This document shows positions 1 to 9,502 of a DNA stretch of 40,612 bases, in pieces. The position numbers and the translations under genes are program-made. The notes under the pieces were generated by a model. It was not told the DNA's origin. It searched no databases and worked only from the letters and a program-made list of their open reading frames with translations. The stretch's first letter is position 1; each line of letters begins with the position of its first letter. The stretch covers positions 1 through 40,612 of the forward strand of contig CALEDV010000073.1 in NCBI GenBank assembly GCA_937949555.1. The letters run 5' to 3'. The stretch comes from an uncultured bacterium (GTDB lineage Bacteria; Nitrospirota; Thermodesulfovibrionia; Thermodesulfovibrionales; Dissulfurispiraceae).

Positions 1-75
1 GCTAAACACAATTTTACAGAATCAATGAGATATATTTATAACAAATCAGAATATACTTTGTCAATAGTCATTTTC

Positions 76-283
76 TAACCCTAAATTGCCGATAGGAATT
101 GATAACAAAGAAAGGGCGTATGCCTCAGAGCCTTTATACTGCAACAAAATGCCCCATGGTCTTCATTTACCCAAGGGTGAATACATTTGCATTGTTTTTA
201 GAGGGCAAGGGGTCTTACAAAGAGGTGTCTCAATAAAGCCTTTTCGGGATACCTCCCTTTTTTCTATCCGCAATTTTGGGTTA
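76..283. repeat. Long imperfect inverted-repeat element, copy A
   Basis: The left end (76-95) is nearly the reverse complement of the right end (264-283), with ATTGCCGATAG on the left opposite CTATCCGCAAT on the right. The inner arms also match: GCCTTTATACTGC on the left against CAATAAAGCC on the right. The whole unit of about 208 bp could fold into one long interrupted hairpin. A related unit lies at 37572-37773. No transposase is inside, so a MITE-like element or a structured repeat is the best description. Short open frames inside it are not convincing genes. Confidence 0.7.
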
Positions 284-299
284 ACTTGAACGGTTTAAG

Positions 300-415
300 G
301 CATTTCAGGATTAGAGCCCCTGAGGATAGATAACGCCAAAATCCTAATATCAGGAGCCTTTTGTTAAGACAACACAATAAGGCCTTTTAGGCTACACCCT
401 TACTTTTATAGGGTA
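300..415. repeat. Degenerate partial copy of the inverted-repeat element
   Basis: The stretch 375-412 resembles the right arms of the elements at 76-283 and 37572-37773: it shares CAATAA, GCCTTTT/GCCCTTT and a following ACC-rich, CTTACT-like segment. The left arm is hardly recognisable. It is read here as a decayed or half copy sitting next to copy A. The match is by eye only. Confidence 0.4.
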
Positions 416-436
416 GGTTTGGGTCACAATTTATTT

Positions 437-465
437 TTGCATTTATTAAGGCTACTTGATAAAAT
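437..465 (+). promoter_or_regulatory. Possible sigma-70 promoter of the glycine-zipper lipoprotein
   Basis: A TTGCAT -35-like hexamer (437-442) is followed after 17 bp by TAAAAT (460-465), about 33 nt before the start codon at 498. The gene also has a strong AGGAGG Shine-Dalgarno sequence at 482-487. Assigned from consensus only. Confidence 0.35.
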
Positions 466-497
466 TCAATATAAAATATTAAGGAGGTCATACTCAA

Positions 498-923
498 ATG
501 GGAAGGATATTTTTTATTGTTCTCTTAATGGTAGTCTTTTTAGTTTCTGCCTGTTCCACTTACCACTACGAAGGCGCTGCTGTGGGCGGAGCCGCAGGAG
601 GAGTAGCTGGGGCACTGCTTGATTCAAAAAACCACTGGCGAGGGGGAGTTATTGGCGCAGCAATCGGAGCGCTTGCAGGGGCTACTATAGCCGATGTTTC
701 AGTGAGAGGCTCAAGAGATGCTGCACGACAGGATAGACCTGTAGAATACAGAACAGACGATGGTAGGGGCTATTACAGGGCTGAACCGATAAGTCAGCCC
801 TATTATCCTAATGAGCAGACAAAATGTCGCAAGGTAAATGAAAGGGTCTGGGAGGATGGGAGATTAGTAAAAGATACAGTTAAAGAGGTATGCGAAGGAG
901 AGCGATACGAACGCAGGTATTAG
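498..923 (+). CDS. Glycine-zipper outer-membrane lipoprotein
   Basis: This 141-residue protein has a signal peptide (residues 1-18) ending in the lipobox LVSAC, so Cys19 is the likely lipidated residue. Residues 26-66 are a Gly/Ala-rich zipper (repeated GxxxG, for example GAAVGGAAGG and GAAIGALAGA), as in the SlyB/Rick_17kDa-type glycine-zipper lipoproteins. The rest is polar with a Tyr-rich segment and two late Cys residues (near 109 and 132). The glycine zipper of this family is thought to insert into the outer membrane. The start at 498 is supported by AGGAGG 10 bp upstream. It is monocistronic and converges on ribE. A precise role cannot be read from the sequence. Confidence 0.85.
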   Translation: MGRIFFIVLLMVVFLVSACSTYHYEGAAVGGAAGGVAGALLDSKNHWRGGVIGAAIGALAGATIADVSVRGSRDAARQDRPVEYRTDDGRGYYRAEPISQPYYPNEQTKCRKVNERVWEDGRLVKDTVKEVCEGERYERRY

Positions 924-935
924 TGAACCTTTTTT

Positions 936-958
936 CCGCCTTCCTTTATGGGAGGCGG
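936..958. other. Small hairpin between convergent genes
   Basis: CCGCCTTCC (936-944) can pair with GGAGGCGG (951-958) with one bulge. It lies between the lipoprotein gene and ribE, where a shared terminator would be expected. Neither strand has a T-run directly after the stem, so it is at best a weak or factor-dependent terminator. Confidence 0.3.
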
Positions 959-976
959 GTATATCTACCATCAATA

Positions 977-1624
977 CTATAAATATCCACCCCTTTGCAT
1001 AACCTCAACCAGCTTATTATCTCCATCAGAGGGCCTTATATTTGAGACAAAGTGAGCTACATATTTTGCAAGCATGTCTGGTTCAAGGTTCACCGCGTCT
1101 CCTACCCTCTTAATCCCAAGGGTTGTCATCTTAAGGGTATGCGGAATAATAATAACTGATAACAACTGCCTCTGCACATCAACTACTGTAAGACTAATCC
1201 CATCAATGGCTATCGAGCCCTTTGGTATGGTGTATTTTAAGATTGAGGGTGGAGCTTCAATGTCGATCTTCTCAGCGTTACCTATTTGTCTTCTCGATAA
1301 TATCCTGCCTTTATCTTCAACATGTCCGCTTACAAAATGTCCTCCAAGTCTTGAGTTTGCCCTAAGGGCAGGTTCTATATTAACAAAATCGCCAGACTTA
1401 AGCAGTCCAGTGGTTGTCACATTGAGGGTTTGCGGTGAAACATCAAAACAGGCTGCCTCTCCCCTAATGTCTGTAATTGTAAGGCATACGCCATTTATGG
1501 AAATGCTATCGCCAATATTACTTTCCTTGATCGTATGAGGACACTTTATACATAGCCTTGCACCATCAGGGCGAGCCTGAATATTCTCAACCCTTCCTAA
1601 CTCTAATATTATGCCTGTAAACAT
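977..1624 (-). CDS. ribE: Riboflavin synthase
   Basis: Riboflavin synthase converts two molecules of 6,7-dimethyl-8-ribityllumazine into riboflavin and a pyrimidinedione. The 215-residue product is full length and starts with the family's typical MFTGII. It shows the internal duplication of two lumazine-binding barrels: the first half has GDSISINGVCLTI and the second half has GSIAIDGISLTV, and the FVSGHVE motif is present. The frame is open 10 codons further upstream, but the MFTG start at 1624 fits the family and has GGGAAGG upstream. It is the last gene of a minus-strand run with ROK kinase, lepA and lepB, 95 bp after lepB. No FMN riboswitch was seen in that gap. Confidence 0.95.
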   Translation of the reverse strand: MFTGIILELGRVENIQARPDGARLCIKCPHTIKESNIGDSISINGVCLTITDIRGEAACFDVSPQTLNVTTTGLLKSGDFVNIEPALRANSRLGGHFVSGHVEDKGRILSRRQIGNAEKIDIEAPPSILKYTIPKGSIAIDGISLTVVDVQRQLLSVIIIPHTLKMTTLGIKRVGDAVNLEPDMLAKYVAHFVSNIRPSDGDNKLVEVMQRGGYL

Positions 1625-1719
1625 AGGATTTAAACCTTCCCTTTTGTTATACAAATTTCAAGACTTGGGCAATTCATATAAATCACTTTTATAGACATCT
1701 TGGAACTGTTTTCTGCCTT

Positions 1720-2325
1720 TTATTTGGTAATTGTTCCTATCCTTGAAAGCCGCGGCCTCGTGTTAAGACTATCCCAAGACCAATATATAATGAATGACTT
1801 TCCTCTGACCATACTCATATCTACATATCCCCAAAATCTACTGTCATAACTTTGATCCCTATTGTCTCCCATAACAAAAAACTTATCCTTTGGGACAAGA
1901 AAGGGACCAAAGTTGTCTCTGGGCTCAATAGGGTTTGTCCTATGAGTTGGATCAGTATGTTGAGCATAGGGCTCCTTAAGTTTCCTGCCATTGATAAAAA
2001 CATCGCCATTTCTGCCGTGAATTATATCCCCTTCTATGGCTATAACCCTTTTGATAAAATCCCTGTCAGGGTCCTCAGGATACTTAAATACTATGATGTC
2101 TCCCCTTTCAGGTTTTCTCAGGATAAGTATCCGTTTGTCTGTGAAAGGAATAACCGTCCCGTAAATAAACTTATTAACCAGAATATGATCCCCTATCTGC
2201 AAAGTATTAAGCATTGATCCAGAGGGTATTTTGAAGGCTTGCACCACAAAGGCGCGTATAATCAAGGCAAGTATGAGAGCAGTAACTATTGCCTTTGTAT
2301 ATTCCCATAATTTATTTTTTGTCAT
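1720..2325 (-). CDS. lepB: Signal peptidase I
   Basis: This enzyme cleaves signal peptides from exported proteins at the outer face of the inner membrane. The 201-residue protein has one N-terminal transmembrane helix (about residues 11-30). The catalytic serine is in PSGSM (Ser37), the general-base lysine in FIKRVIAIEGD (Lys92), and the conserved GDNRDQSYDSRFWG box lies near residues 153-166. The start codon lies 2 nt after the lepA stop, and its AGGAG ribosome site is formed by the last lepA codons, so the two genes are probably translationally coupled. The lepA-lepB pairing is common in bacteria. Confidence 0.96.
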   Translation of the reverse strand: MTKNKLWEYTKAIVTALILALIIRAFVVQAFKIPSGSMLNTLQIGDHILVNKFIYGTVIPFTDKRILILRKPERGDIIVFKYPEDPDRDFIKRVIAIEGDIIHGRNGDVFINGRKLKEPYAQHTDPTHRTNPIEPRDNFGPFLVPKDKFFVMGDNRDQSYDSRFWGYVDMSMVRGKSFIIYWSWDSLNTRPRLSRIGTITK

Positions 2326-2327
2326 TC

Positions 2328-4118
2328 TTACTCCTTTGCCTTTAAAACTGACAGGAATGCCTCCTGAGGTATCTCTACCCTTCCAATCTGTTTCATCTTT
2401 CTCTTTCCCTCTTTTTGTTTTTCAAGAAGCTTGCGTTTGCGGGTAATATCACCGCCGTAACACTTGGCAAGCACATTTTTCCTTAGTGCCTTGACACTCT
2501 CTCTGGCTATTATCTTACCTCCAATTGCGCCTTGAATGTATATCTCAAATAATTGTCTGGGGATAACCGATCTGAGTGTCTCCACGACGCTTCTTGCCTT
2601 ATAGTAAGCCTTGTCCTTGTGTATTATTAATGAAAGGGCGTCCACGGGCTCTCCATTTATCAGTATATCCAGTTTAACAAGTTCAGAGGGCTGATAGCCA
2701 ATGAACTCATAGTCCATAGAGGCATATCCCCTTGACAGAGATTTTAGCTTGTCATAAAAATCCCAAAGGATCTCGTTCAATGGAATCTCATAGGTCACCA
2801 TTATCCTATCTTTGCTTAGATAGGAAAAATCTTTTTGGGCTCCTCGCTTTTCCTGACACAACTCAAGTATCTGTCCTATAAATTCCTGTGGGACAAATAT
2901 AGATACCTTCACATAGGGCTCATAGATCTTATCATAGCGTTCAGGAAGGGAGCTTGGATTGTCCACATATATTTCATTGCCTGACATATCAACCACCTTG
3001 TAAACTACTGTAGGTGCAGTGCTGATTAGGGAAAGCTGAAACTCCCTTTCTAAGCGCTCTTTAATTATATCCATGTGCAGTAGGCCAAGAAACCCGCATC
3101 TGAATCCAAAACCTAAGGCCGTTGAAGTCTCGGGCTCGAAACTAAAAGAGGCATCGTTAAGACGCAGTTTCTCAAGGGCAGTCTTTAAGTCCTCGTATTG
3201 ATGGGTTTCAATGGAATACAATCCGCAGAAGACCATGGGTTTTACCTCTCTGTATCCTGGAAGAGGCGCCTCAGCGGGCCTTCGTGCATCTGTGACGGTA
3301 TCTCCTATTTTAGTGTCCTCTACATTCTTTATCCCTGCAATAAAATACCCAACCTCTCCAGCGCTTAATCCCATAGAATCCTGCATCTTAGGGGTAAAAA
3401 ATCCTGTTTTTGTGATCTCATATTCCTTATTGGTTGCCATAAGTCTTATCTTCATAGCAGGTCTCATAGAACCCTCAAATACCCTAACAAGCACTATCAC
3501 CCCTTGATAATTGTCAAACCAGGAATCAAAGATCAATGCCCTTAGAGGTAAAGAGGCATCTCCTCTTGGAGGTGGTATCTTTGAGATAATTGCCTCAAGT
3601 ATATCCTTAGTGCCTATTCCTTCTTTTGCGCTCGAAAGTATTGCCTCTGAACAGTCTATTCCTACAGCCTCTTCAATCTGTTCCTTGACTCGTTCAGGCT
3701 CTGCAGAGGGCAGGTCAATCTTGTTAATCACAGGAATTATCTCATGGTTGTGATCTATAGCGAGATATGTATTTGCAAGGGTTTGAGCCTCCACCCCCTG
3801 AGTTGCGTCAACTATGAGGAGGCTGCCCTCACAGGAAGCAAGGCTTCTTGACACCTCATAGGAAAAATCCACATGACCTGGTGTATCTATCATGTTTAGT
3901 ATATACTCCTTGCCGTCTTCTGCCTTATACTTAAGACGAACAGCATGGGCTTTAATGGTAATTCCCCTTTCCCTTTCTAAATCCATAGAGTCCAGGACCT
4001 GTTCAGTCATCTCCCGAGAGCTTAAAGCCCCAGTAAATTCAAGCAGTCTGTCTGCAAGGGTTGATTTGCCGTGATCTATGTGGGCAATTATAGAAAAATT
4101 CCTGATCCCTTCAGACAT
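2328..4118 (-). CDS. lepA: Elongation factor 4 (back-translocating GTPase)
   Basis: LepA/EF4 is a ribosome-binding GTPase related to EF-G that acts on stalled or misassembled ribosomes. The 596-residue length is normal. The G1 motif AHIDHGKST is at residues 12-20, followed by the G2 region [10 protein letters not shown], the G3 motif DTPGH and the G4 motif NKIDLP. The C-terminal part carries the LepA-specific domain with [19 protein letters not shown] near the end. The start codon is 2 nt after the stop of the upstream ROK kinase gene and has no Shine-Dalgarno sequence, pointing to coupled translation. Confidence 0.97.
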   Translation of the reverse strand: MSEGIRNFSIIAHIDHGKSTLADRLLEFTGALSSREMTEQVLDSMDLERERGITIKAHAVRLKYKAEDGKEYILNMIDTPGHVDFSYEVSRSLASCEGSLLIVDATQGVEAQTLANTYLAIDHNHEIIPVINKIDLPSAEPERVKEQIEEAVGIDCSEAILSSAKEGIGTKDILEAIISKIPPPRGDASLPLRALIFDSWFDNYQGVIVLVRVFEGSMRPAMKIRLMATNKEYEITKTGFFTPKMQDSMGLSAGEVGYFIAGIKNVEDTKIGDTVTDARRPAEAPLPGYREVKPMVFCGLYSIETHQYEDLKTALEKLRLNDASFSFEPETSTALGFGFRCGFLGLLHMDIIKERLEREFQLSLISTAPTVVYKVVDMSGNEIYVDNPSSLPERYDKIYEPYVKVSIFVPQEFIGQILELCQEKRGAQKDFSYLSKDRIMVTYEIPLNEILWDFYDKLKSLSRGYASMDYEFIGYQPSELVKLDILINGEPVDALSLIIHKDKAYYKARSVVETLRSVIPRQLFEIYIQGAIGGKIIARESVKALRKNVLAKCYGGDITRKRKLLEKQKEGKRKMKQIGRVEIPQEAFLSVLKAKE

Positions 4119-4120
4119 TG

Positions 4121-5050
4121 TTAAATCTTGGCAGCGATATAGGCAATGCCTGTCAGACCAGCATCGTCTTTAAGCTGTGATGGAACTATCTTGACCCTGT
4201 TTATCAACTCCTTGAGGGCCCTTCTTGATGCCTCTTTTATTGCTGCCTCCACATAAATGTTCCAAGCCCCTATCAAACCACCTGTAAGAATTACTGCTTG
4301 TGGACTGAAGATATTCACCACATTGGCAATACCTATTCCAAGGTTTCTTCCCGCGTCTTTAAGCACTGTCCTTGATAGGGTATCACCCTCAAGGGCAGCC
4401 CTGTATATATCCTCAGCGTTCATTTTATAGAAATTGCCGTTGTAGGTTGCCTTGAGAATACTATCAGCGCCCCGCTCTATTTCCGCTATAGCTCTGCTTA
4501 TTACGGCTGTCGCTGAAGCAGTTGTCTCTAAACATCCAATGTTGCCACAGGGACACTGAGCTCCTTCGCTATTAATGCTTATATGTCCTATTTCAGCAGT
4601 CACAGAAAGAAGATTTCCGTTAATAATTATACCACCGCCTATACCTGTGCCGAGGGTAAACATTACGAAGTTTTCAAACTCCCTTCCAACACCCAATATC
4701 TTTTCTCCATAGGCAGCTGCATTACCATCGTTTTCAATTATGCATTGCAAGCCATAATCGTCCCGAAGCACTTTTCTAAAGTTAACCCCCTGAAGCTTTG
4801 GGATGTTCGGGGACGTAAGCAAGATGCCCTCTTGTGTATCCACAATACCTGCCACAGAAATCCCAACAATGCTTATCTCCCCTTTGCAGTCCTCTAAAAG
4901 ATGGCTAATAGAGTTCTTGATAATCTCAAGGGGAGAAGGGCCTGTTGGTTCTTTAGTCTTCTTTATAATTGACATTTTATTGTCCTGCAAAGACCAAAGA
5001 GCTGCCCTTATATTAGTGCCACCAATATCAAGGGTAATTACATTTTTCAT
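4121..5050 (-). CDS. ROK-family sugar kinase (glucokinase-like)
   Basis: ROK proteins phosphorylate glucose or N-acyl-hexosamines with ATP. The 309-residue product has the phosphate-binding motif DIGGTNIR (residues 8-15), the catalytic Asp in ENDGN (106-110, Asp108) and the ROK zinc site GH156 plus CPCGNIGC (166-173). A second ATP-binding glycine motif is in VILTGGLIG. There is no N-terminal helix-turn-helix, so it is an enzyme and not a ROK repressor. Glucokinase is the likely activity, but substrate specificity cannot be read. It heads the lepA-lepB-ribE run. Confidence 0.88.
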   Translation of the reverse strand: MKNVITLDIGGTNIRAALWSLQDNKMSIIKKTKEPTGPSPLEIIKNSISHLLEDCKGEISIVGISVAGIVDTQEGILLTSPNIPKLQGVNFRKVLRDDYGLQCIIENDGNAAAYGEKILGVGREFENFVMFTLGTGIGGGIIINGNLLSVTAEIGHISINSEGAQCPCGNIGCLETTASATAVISRAIAEIERGADSILKATYNGNFYKMNAEDIYRAALEGDTLSRTVLKDAGRNLGIGIANVVNIFSPQAVILTGGLIGAWNIYVEAAIKEASRRALKELINRVKIVPSQLKDDAGLTGIAYIAAKI

Positions 5051-5194
5051 TTTATCCCCTGTTCTCCTTTATGCTTTATAGGACTTCAATGGATGCAAAG
5101 GCGAATAGAAAATGTTGAGTATTAAAAATAGCATAATTGGTTTTGTTTGCTCAAATCCAAAACCCAACAATTACATCTTTTTTGCTCAATGATA

Positions 5195-5202
5195 TATATT
5201 AT
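5195..5202 (+). promoter_or_regulatory. -10 box directly upstream of cysE-cysS (leaderless)
   Basis: TATATTAT ends only 6-8 nt before the ATG at 5209. TTACAT at 5171-5176 is a possible -35 with 18 bp spacing. No Shine-Dalgarno sequence precedes the start. Transcription from here would begin at or next to the start codon. This is an inference from spacing only. Confidence 0.4.
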
Positions 5203-5208
5203 CCATAA

Positions 5209-7356
5209 ATGGGTTTATATTCCATGATAAAAAAAGACTTGCAGGTGGTATTTCAACGAGACCCTGCGGCCCGTAACTATGTTGAAGTCATACTCACCTA
5301 TCCCGGGGTGCACGCAATAATTATGCACCGTATTGCCCATTTTATGTGGCAGCACAAGGTGCCCATCTTACCAAGGGTGCTATCTCATATAAGCCGTTTT
5401 TTAACAGGCATTGAGATACATCCTGGCGCTAAAATAGGAACTGGATTTTTTATTGACCACGGCATGGGGGTCGTAATAGGAGAAACTGCTGAGATTGGCG
5501 ATGATTGTCTGTTATATCAAGGCGTAACCCTTGGAGGCACTGGCAAGGATAAAGGCAAGAGGCACCCAACCCTTGGAAACAATGTTGTTGTAGGAGCCGG
5601 GGCCAAGGTACTCGGTCCTATAAGGATTGGGAGTTATGTTAAGATAGGCGCTAATTCTGTGGTGTTAAAGCCAGTGCCTGACAATTCGATAGTGGTAGGC
5701 GTACCCGGCAGAGTAATTAAGAAAAAGCTGCTCCGCATTGAAGAGGATGGCATTGCGGAGACCCTTGACCATGTCAGGCTGCCAGACCCCGTGGAAGATA
5801 GACTAAGGGAACTGCACGAGTACATCGTCAAGATTGAAAATAGGATACAAAATCAGGGAGGAAATCCAATAATGAGGATTTACAACACTATGACAGGCAC
5901 AAAAGAAACCTTTGTGCCAATAAATAGGGACTCTATAGGAATATATGCCTGTGGGGTGACTGTTTATGATTACTGCCATATCGGCCATGCAAGGAGCGCT
6001 GTTGTTTTTGATGTGATCATAAGATATTTGCGTTATAAGGGTTACAAGGTTAAATATGTTAGGAATTTTACAGACATAGATGACAAGATAATCCGTAAGG
6101 CAAATGAGGAAGGCATACCATGGAATGAGGTCTCAGAGAAATACATCAAAGAGTTCTATGCAGATATGGACAGCCTTGGCATTGCAAGGGCTGATGTAGA
6201 GCCCAAGGCTACAGATCACATACAAGAGATGATTCATATCGTCCAAACCCTTATTGACAATGGCTATGCCTATACAGTTGTAGAGGGTGACTCTAAGAGC
6301 GTTTACTTTGAAGTGGCTAAATTTAAGGATTATGGCAAACTATCAAAGAAATCTCTTGATGACCTGCTCGCAGGGGCAAGGATTGACATAAACGAGTCAA
6401 AGAGGAGTCCTGCTGACTTTGCCTTATGGAAGGCCTCAAAGGCAGGAGAACCCTGGTGGGAAAGCCCATGGGGAAAGGGGAGACCTGGCTGGCATATTGA
6501 ATGCACAGCAATGAGCATGAAACATATTGGAGAAACCCTTGACATACACGGCGGTGGCGCTGACTTGGTGTTTCCCCATCATGAAAATGAGATTGCACAG
6601 TCAGAGGCTTATTCGGGTAAAGACTTTGCAAGATACTGGGTGCACAATGGTTTCATTACTATTGACAAGGAAAAGATGTCAAAATCTTTAGGCAATTTTT
6701 TCACCATAAGAGAAATCCTAAGGAAGTATGACCCTGAGGTGGTTAGATGCTTTTTGCTTTCCAGCCACTACAGGAGTCCCCTTGAGTTTTCCCAGGAACA
6801 ATTAAAGGAATCTGAAGCCTCCCTTGACAGATTCTATACCACCTATGAAAGGATAGAGGATTACTTAAGGTATGGTGCAAGACAAAAGAAAAAGGGCGAT
6901 ATCAGTGCCTTTGAGATAGACAAGGCAATAGAGAGGTTTTCAAAGTCCTTCGAGGATGCCATGGATGACGATTTTAATACTGCCCTTGCGATAGGGAGTA
7001 TATTTGAGTTCCTTCGTATCCTCAATAGATATATAGACGCATCTCCACCAATCAGCGAAGCAACTGCTGTGCTTGAAAAGGGCAAGCAATGCCTAAAGAA
7101 ATATACTTCAACGCTTAACATATTCAACAGAACACCCTATCAGTGGCAGCTTGCAATGTTAAAATCAAAGGACATACCAATCACAGAAACACAGATACAA
7201 GAAAAGATTGCTGAGAGACACAATGCGAGGGAATCCAAGAATTATCTGTTAGCAGATAACATAAGGAATGAACTTGAACAGTTAGGCATACTCCTTGAAG
7301 ACAAAAAGGATGGCACCCTATGGAAAGTAAAAAGGGATGCCCCTGAAGCCAATTGA
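5209..7356 (+). CDS. cysS: Serine acetyltransferase / cysteinyl-tRNA synthetase fusion (CysE-CysS)
   Basis: One uninterrupted 715-codon frame joins two enzymes. Residues 1-221 are a serine acetyltransferase: an N-terminal helical domain, then a left-handed beta-helix with hexapeptide repeats, with the active-site region [16 protein letters not shown] and [16 protein letters not shown]. Residues 222-715 are a complete cysteinyl-tRNA synthetase with YACGVTVYD, the HIGH-type motif HIGHARS, zinc-site segments WHIECTAMS and HHENE, and KEKMSKS. The first enzyme makes O-acetylserine, the precursor of cysteine; the second charges cysteine onto tRNA. At the junction there is AGGGAGG and an ATG (5872) starting MRIYNTMTG, a typical CysS N-terminus, so CysS may also be made alone. 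The genes are adjacent in many bacteria; here the stop codon is missing. The start at MGLYS fits the CysE family. Confidence 0.93.
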   Translation: MGLYSMIKKDLQVVFQRDPAARNYVEVILTYPGVHAIIMHRIAHFMWQHKVPILPRVLSHISRFLTGIEIHPGAKIGTGFFIDHGMGVVIGETAEIGDDCLLYQGVTLGGTGKDKGKRHPTLGNNVVVGAGAKVLGPIRIGSYVKIGANSVVLKPVPDNSIVVGVPGRVIKKKLLRIEEDGIAETLDHVRLPDPVEDRLRELHEYIVKIENRIQNQGGNPIMRIYNTMTGTKETFVPINRDSIGIYACGVTVYDYCHIGHARSAVVFDVIIRYLRYKGYKVKYVRNFTDIDDKIIRKANEEGIPWNEVSEKYIKEFYADMDSLGIARADVEPKATDHIQEMIHIVQTLIDNGYAYTVVEGDSKSVYFEVAKFKDYGKLSKKSLDDLLAGARIDINESKRSPADFALWKASKAGEPWWESPWGKGRPGWHIECTAMSMKHIGETLDIHGGGADLVFPHHENEIAQSEAYSGKDFARYWVHNGFITIDKEKMSKSLGNFFTIREILRKYDPEVVRCFLLSSHYRSPLEFSQEQLKESEASLDRFYTTYERIEDYLRYGARQKKKGDISAFEIDKAIERFSKSFEDAMDDDFNTALAIGSIFEFLRILNRYIDASPPISEATAVLEKGKQCLKKYTSTLNIFNRTPYQWQLAMLKSKDIPITETQIQEKIAERHNARESKNYLLADNIRNELEQLGILLEDKKDGTLWKVKRDAPEAN
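5855..5874 (+). promoter_or_regulatory. Internal ribosome binding site and start codon for cysS
   Basis: AGGGAGG (5855-5861) precedes an in-frame ATG (5872-5874) by 10 nt inside the cysE-cysS frame. The downstream protein from this ATG has the length (494 residues) and N-terminus of a normal cysteinyl-tRNA synthetase. This suggests two products from one message: the fusion and free CysS. Confidence 0.6.
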
Positions 7357-7360
7357 AGAC

Positions 7361-8149
7361 TTAAAAACACAGCAATCGCATCCCTGATCCTAAGGCAAGG
7401 GATTTTTGTATAGCCTTTCTTACAAATTGGTTAGCCCCCTTTGTTGCATTGAATATGTTCATACCTTTGGCAAGGTATGCAGTGAGAGCAGAAGAATAAG
7501 CGCAACCTGTGCCGTGATAGCTATATTTAAATTTACTACCCTGTATTTCTATAAAGTCCCTACCATCAAAAACAATGTCCAGGGTCTTTTCACAGCCGCT
7601 GAACTCTGAGAAATGACCTCCTGTTATCACTACAGAGGATGGTCCCTTTCTGAGTATCCTTTTGGCAGCATACTTTATATCATCGAGAGAACGGATCTTC
7701 ATCCCTGATAGCATCTCTGCCTCACCAATGTTTGGAGTTACAACCGTTGTTAGAGGCAGCAATCTTCTCTGCAAGCTTTGTAATGCCTTACCCTCTATCA
7801 GACTTCTGCCGGAGGACGATCTTATTACTGGATCCAGGACTACAATTTTTATTTTCTCTTTGGATAAAAATCTTGACACCACCTTTATAGCAGATTCCGA
7901 ATAGAGCATCCCCAGTTTAATACAGTCTATCTTTATATCTTCCGATAAACATAAGAGTTGCTTTTGGAGAAATCTTGCTTCAACGGGCAATACATCTTTT
8001 ACCCCCTTTGAGTTCTGAGCGGTTAATGCAGAGGCAACAGAGAGCCCATACAATCCAAGACTACGAAAGACTTTAATATCAGAAGTTATGCCAGCCCCAG
8101 AGGATGGATCAAAACCTGCTATTGTAAGGGCAATCAAAGGTCTTTTCAT
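7361..8149 (-). CDS. thiD: Hydroxymethylpyrimidine/phosphomethylpyrimidine kinase
   Basis: ThiD phosphorylates HMP and HMP-phosphate in the pyrimidine branch of thiamine biosynthesis. The 262-residue protein is a PfkB/ribokinase-fold enzyme of normal length. It has the N-terminal signature TIAGFDPSSGAGITSDIK, the substrate segment SALTAQNSKGV, and the catalytic C-terminal motif YHGTGCAYSSALTAYLAKG with its GTGC anion hole. It converges with cysE-cysS, with 4 bp between the stops. No TPP riboswitch is seen upstream, where only 81 bp separate it from the divergent DUF3786 gene. Its start codon lacks a Shine-Dalgarno sequence and follows a TATAAT box by 5 nt. Confidence 0.94.
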   Translation of the reverse strand: MKRPLIALTIAGFDPSSGAGITSDIKVFRSLGLYGLSVASALTAQNSKGVKDVLPVEARFLQKQLLCLSEDIKIDCIKLGMLYSESAIKVVSRFLSKEKIKIVVLDPVIRSSSGRSLIEGKALQSLQRRLLPLTTVVTPNIGEAEMLSGMKIRSLDDIKYAAKRILRKGPSSVVITGGHFSEFSGCEKTLDIVFDGRDFIEIQGSKFKYSYHGTGCAYSSALTAYLAKGMNIFNATKGANQFVRKAIQKSLALGSGMRLLCF

Positions 8150-8154
8150 AGATC

Positions 8155-8160
8155 ATTATA
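8155..8160 (-). promoter_or_regulatory. -10 box of thiD (leaderless)
   Basis: On the minus strand a perfect TATAAT ends 5 nt before the thiD ATG at 8149. TTGCAA (plus coordinates 8180-8185) could be a poorly spaced -35. With no Shine-Dalgarno sequence, the transcript would start at the start codon. Confidence 0.45.
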
Positions 8161-8217
8161 CATTGCCAGCATAGCCCTCTTGCAAAGAGACAATAGGAAT
8201 TAAAAAAATAAATGGGT

Positions 8218-8226
8218 TATTATATT
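8218..8226 (+). promoter_or_regulatory. -10 box of the DUF3786 gene (leaderless)
   Basis: TATTATATT at 8218-8226, containing overlapping TATTAT and TATATT boxes, ends 4 nt before the ATG at 8231. No Shine-Dalgarno sequence is present. It is back to back with the thiD promoter in an 81-bp divergent gap. Confidence 0.35.
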
Positions 8227-8230
8227 AGCC

Positions 8231-8857
8231 ATGGGCAGCCCAAATAATATAATAATATCTGGAGAGGAACTGGCATGGCAAAGATTGGAGAGGGCAAATG
8301 CAGAGGGCCTCTGCAAGAATGCCTGTCTTTCTTTCAACAAGCAGGAACAGTTTTATATCATCAGGTGTCTTGGAAATGAATTCAAGGTAAGCCTTAAAGA
8401 ACGGCTTATTACAGGCATTTCGGAAAGGTCTCAAGTTCTGCTCAACAATCTTTCCTATTTTCTTAAGCTCTCAATGCTTTGGTATATGTTGCACGCAAAG
8501 GATATTGGGTTTTCAGGCAGGCTTGTCAATCCCGTAAACATAAAGGGTGGGGATATATTTTTTAAGGGTTCTCATGTCCTTCCCTTACAGGGCTTATCCA
8601 ATAGATACAGCAATGACCTTGAGGGTTTTTACTCAAGATGCGAAGATTTAGGCGGGATAAGGACTGCTGGAGGAGATGCTGCAAGCCTTCTATATCCCTT
8701 TGCAAGGGTGCCTATTACAATTATTCTGTGGAAGGCCGACGAGGAGTTTGGTCCCTCGGCAGACCTACTCTTTGACTCCACCTGTGAAATGCAACTGCCC
8801 CTTGATGTGATTTGGTCAACGGCCATGCTTACAATCCTTGCAATATTAAAAAAATAA
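8231..8857 (+). CDS. DUF3786 domain protein
   Basis: This 208-residue soluble protein matches the DUF3786 family by its overall pattern: an N-terminal AWQRLERANAEGLCKNA stretch, a central SMLWYMLHAKDI helix, GGDIFFKGSHVLPLQGL, then the C-terminal motif PFARVPITIILWKADEEFGP followed by ADLLFDSTC and LPLDVIWSTA. The family is found mostly in anaerobes (acetogens, sulfate reducers, Nitrospirota) and has no assigned reaction. There is no signal peptide or membrane helix. It is followed 9 bp later by a metallo-hydrolase gene, so the two probably share a transcript. Family assignment is from memory of the motif pattern. Confidence 0.7.
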   Translation: MGSPNNIIISGEELAWQRLERANAEGLCKNACLSFNKQEQFYIIRCLGNEFKVSLKERLITGISERSQVLLNNLSYFLKLSMLWYMLHAKDIGFSGRLVNPVNIKGGDIFFKGSHVLPLQGLSNRYSNDLEGFYSRCEDLGGIRTAGGDAASLLYPFARVPITIILWKADEEFGPSADLLFDSTCEMQLPLDVIWSTAMLTILAILKK

Positions 8858-8866
8858 AGGAAAACT

Positions 8867-9502
8867 ATGATAATCGAAAAAATTGTCGTCGGTATGCTTC
8901 AGGTAAACTGTTACATAATTGGCAGTAAAGATTCAGGCAAAGGGGTAATAATTGACCCTGGCGACGAACCGGATAGGATCATCGACCTCGTGGGGACCAC
9001 TGGGCTTGAAATAAAAGAAATAATATGCACCCATGGCCATTTTGATCACATAGGCGCTGCTGGAGAGTTAAAAAACTACTTAGGCGCCCTTGTCTTGCTC
9101 CACAGGGAGGACATCCTGGTGTACAAGCATTCATACGAAGTTGCACAAGAGTGGGGATTAGATGCAGAGCCACAACCAGAGCCTGACCTTTATATTACTG
9201 AAGGGCATCTAATAGATTTAGGCAGCACCACTATGAGGGTTATACATACCCCTGGACACAGTCCTGGAAGTATATGCCTAACAGGTGAAGGTTTTGTACT
9301 AACTGGAGACACCCTCTTTGCGGGCTCCATTGGCAGAACCGATTTCCCTGGCGGAGATTACAATAGGATAGGAAAATCCTTCAGGATGCTTATGGCTCTT
9401 GACAATTCAACAAAGGTGATGCCTGGACACGGTCCCTCATCGACAATTGGATATGAGCGGCAACACAATCCCTTTGCGGCAGAGTTTTTATCGAGCTACT
9501 AA
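8867..9502 (+). CDS. Metallo-beta-lactamase-fold hydrolase, glyoxalase II-like
   Basis: The 211-residue protein has the metal motif THGHFDH (HxHxDH), a downstream metal His in HTPGHSPGS, the bridging Asp in [19 protein letters not shown], and a last His in [19 protein letters not shown]. This arrangement is that of short GloB-like (YcbL-type) enzymes, which hydrolyse S-lactoylglutathione or related thioesters; the true substrate is unknown. It lacks the C-terminal substrate domain of classical glyoxalase II. AAGGA precedes the ATG. The last 15 bp overlap the convergent queC gene. Confidence 0.88.
   Translation: MIIEKIVVGMLQVNCYIIGSKDSGKGVIIDPGDEPDRIIDLVGTTGLEIKEIICTHGHFDHIGAAGELKNYLGALVLLHREDILVYKHSYEVAQEWGLDAEPQPEPDLYITEGHLIDLGSTTMRVIHTPGHSPGSICLTGEGFVLTGDTLFAGSIGRTDFPGGDYNRIGKSFRMLMALDNSTKVMPGHGPSSTIGYERQHNPFAAEFLSSY

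Noticed and set aside
86..289. 67-codon open frame at the left edge
   Set aside because: It lies within the inverted-repeat element, has no ribosome site and no recognisable protein pattern.
1655..1719. Possible FMN riboswitch before ribE
   Set aside because: The gap is only 65-95 bp and shows none of the conserved RFN element segments.
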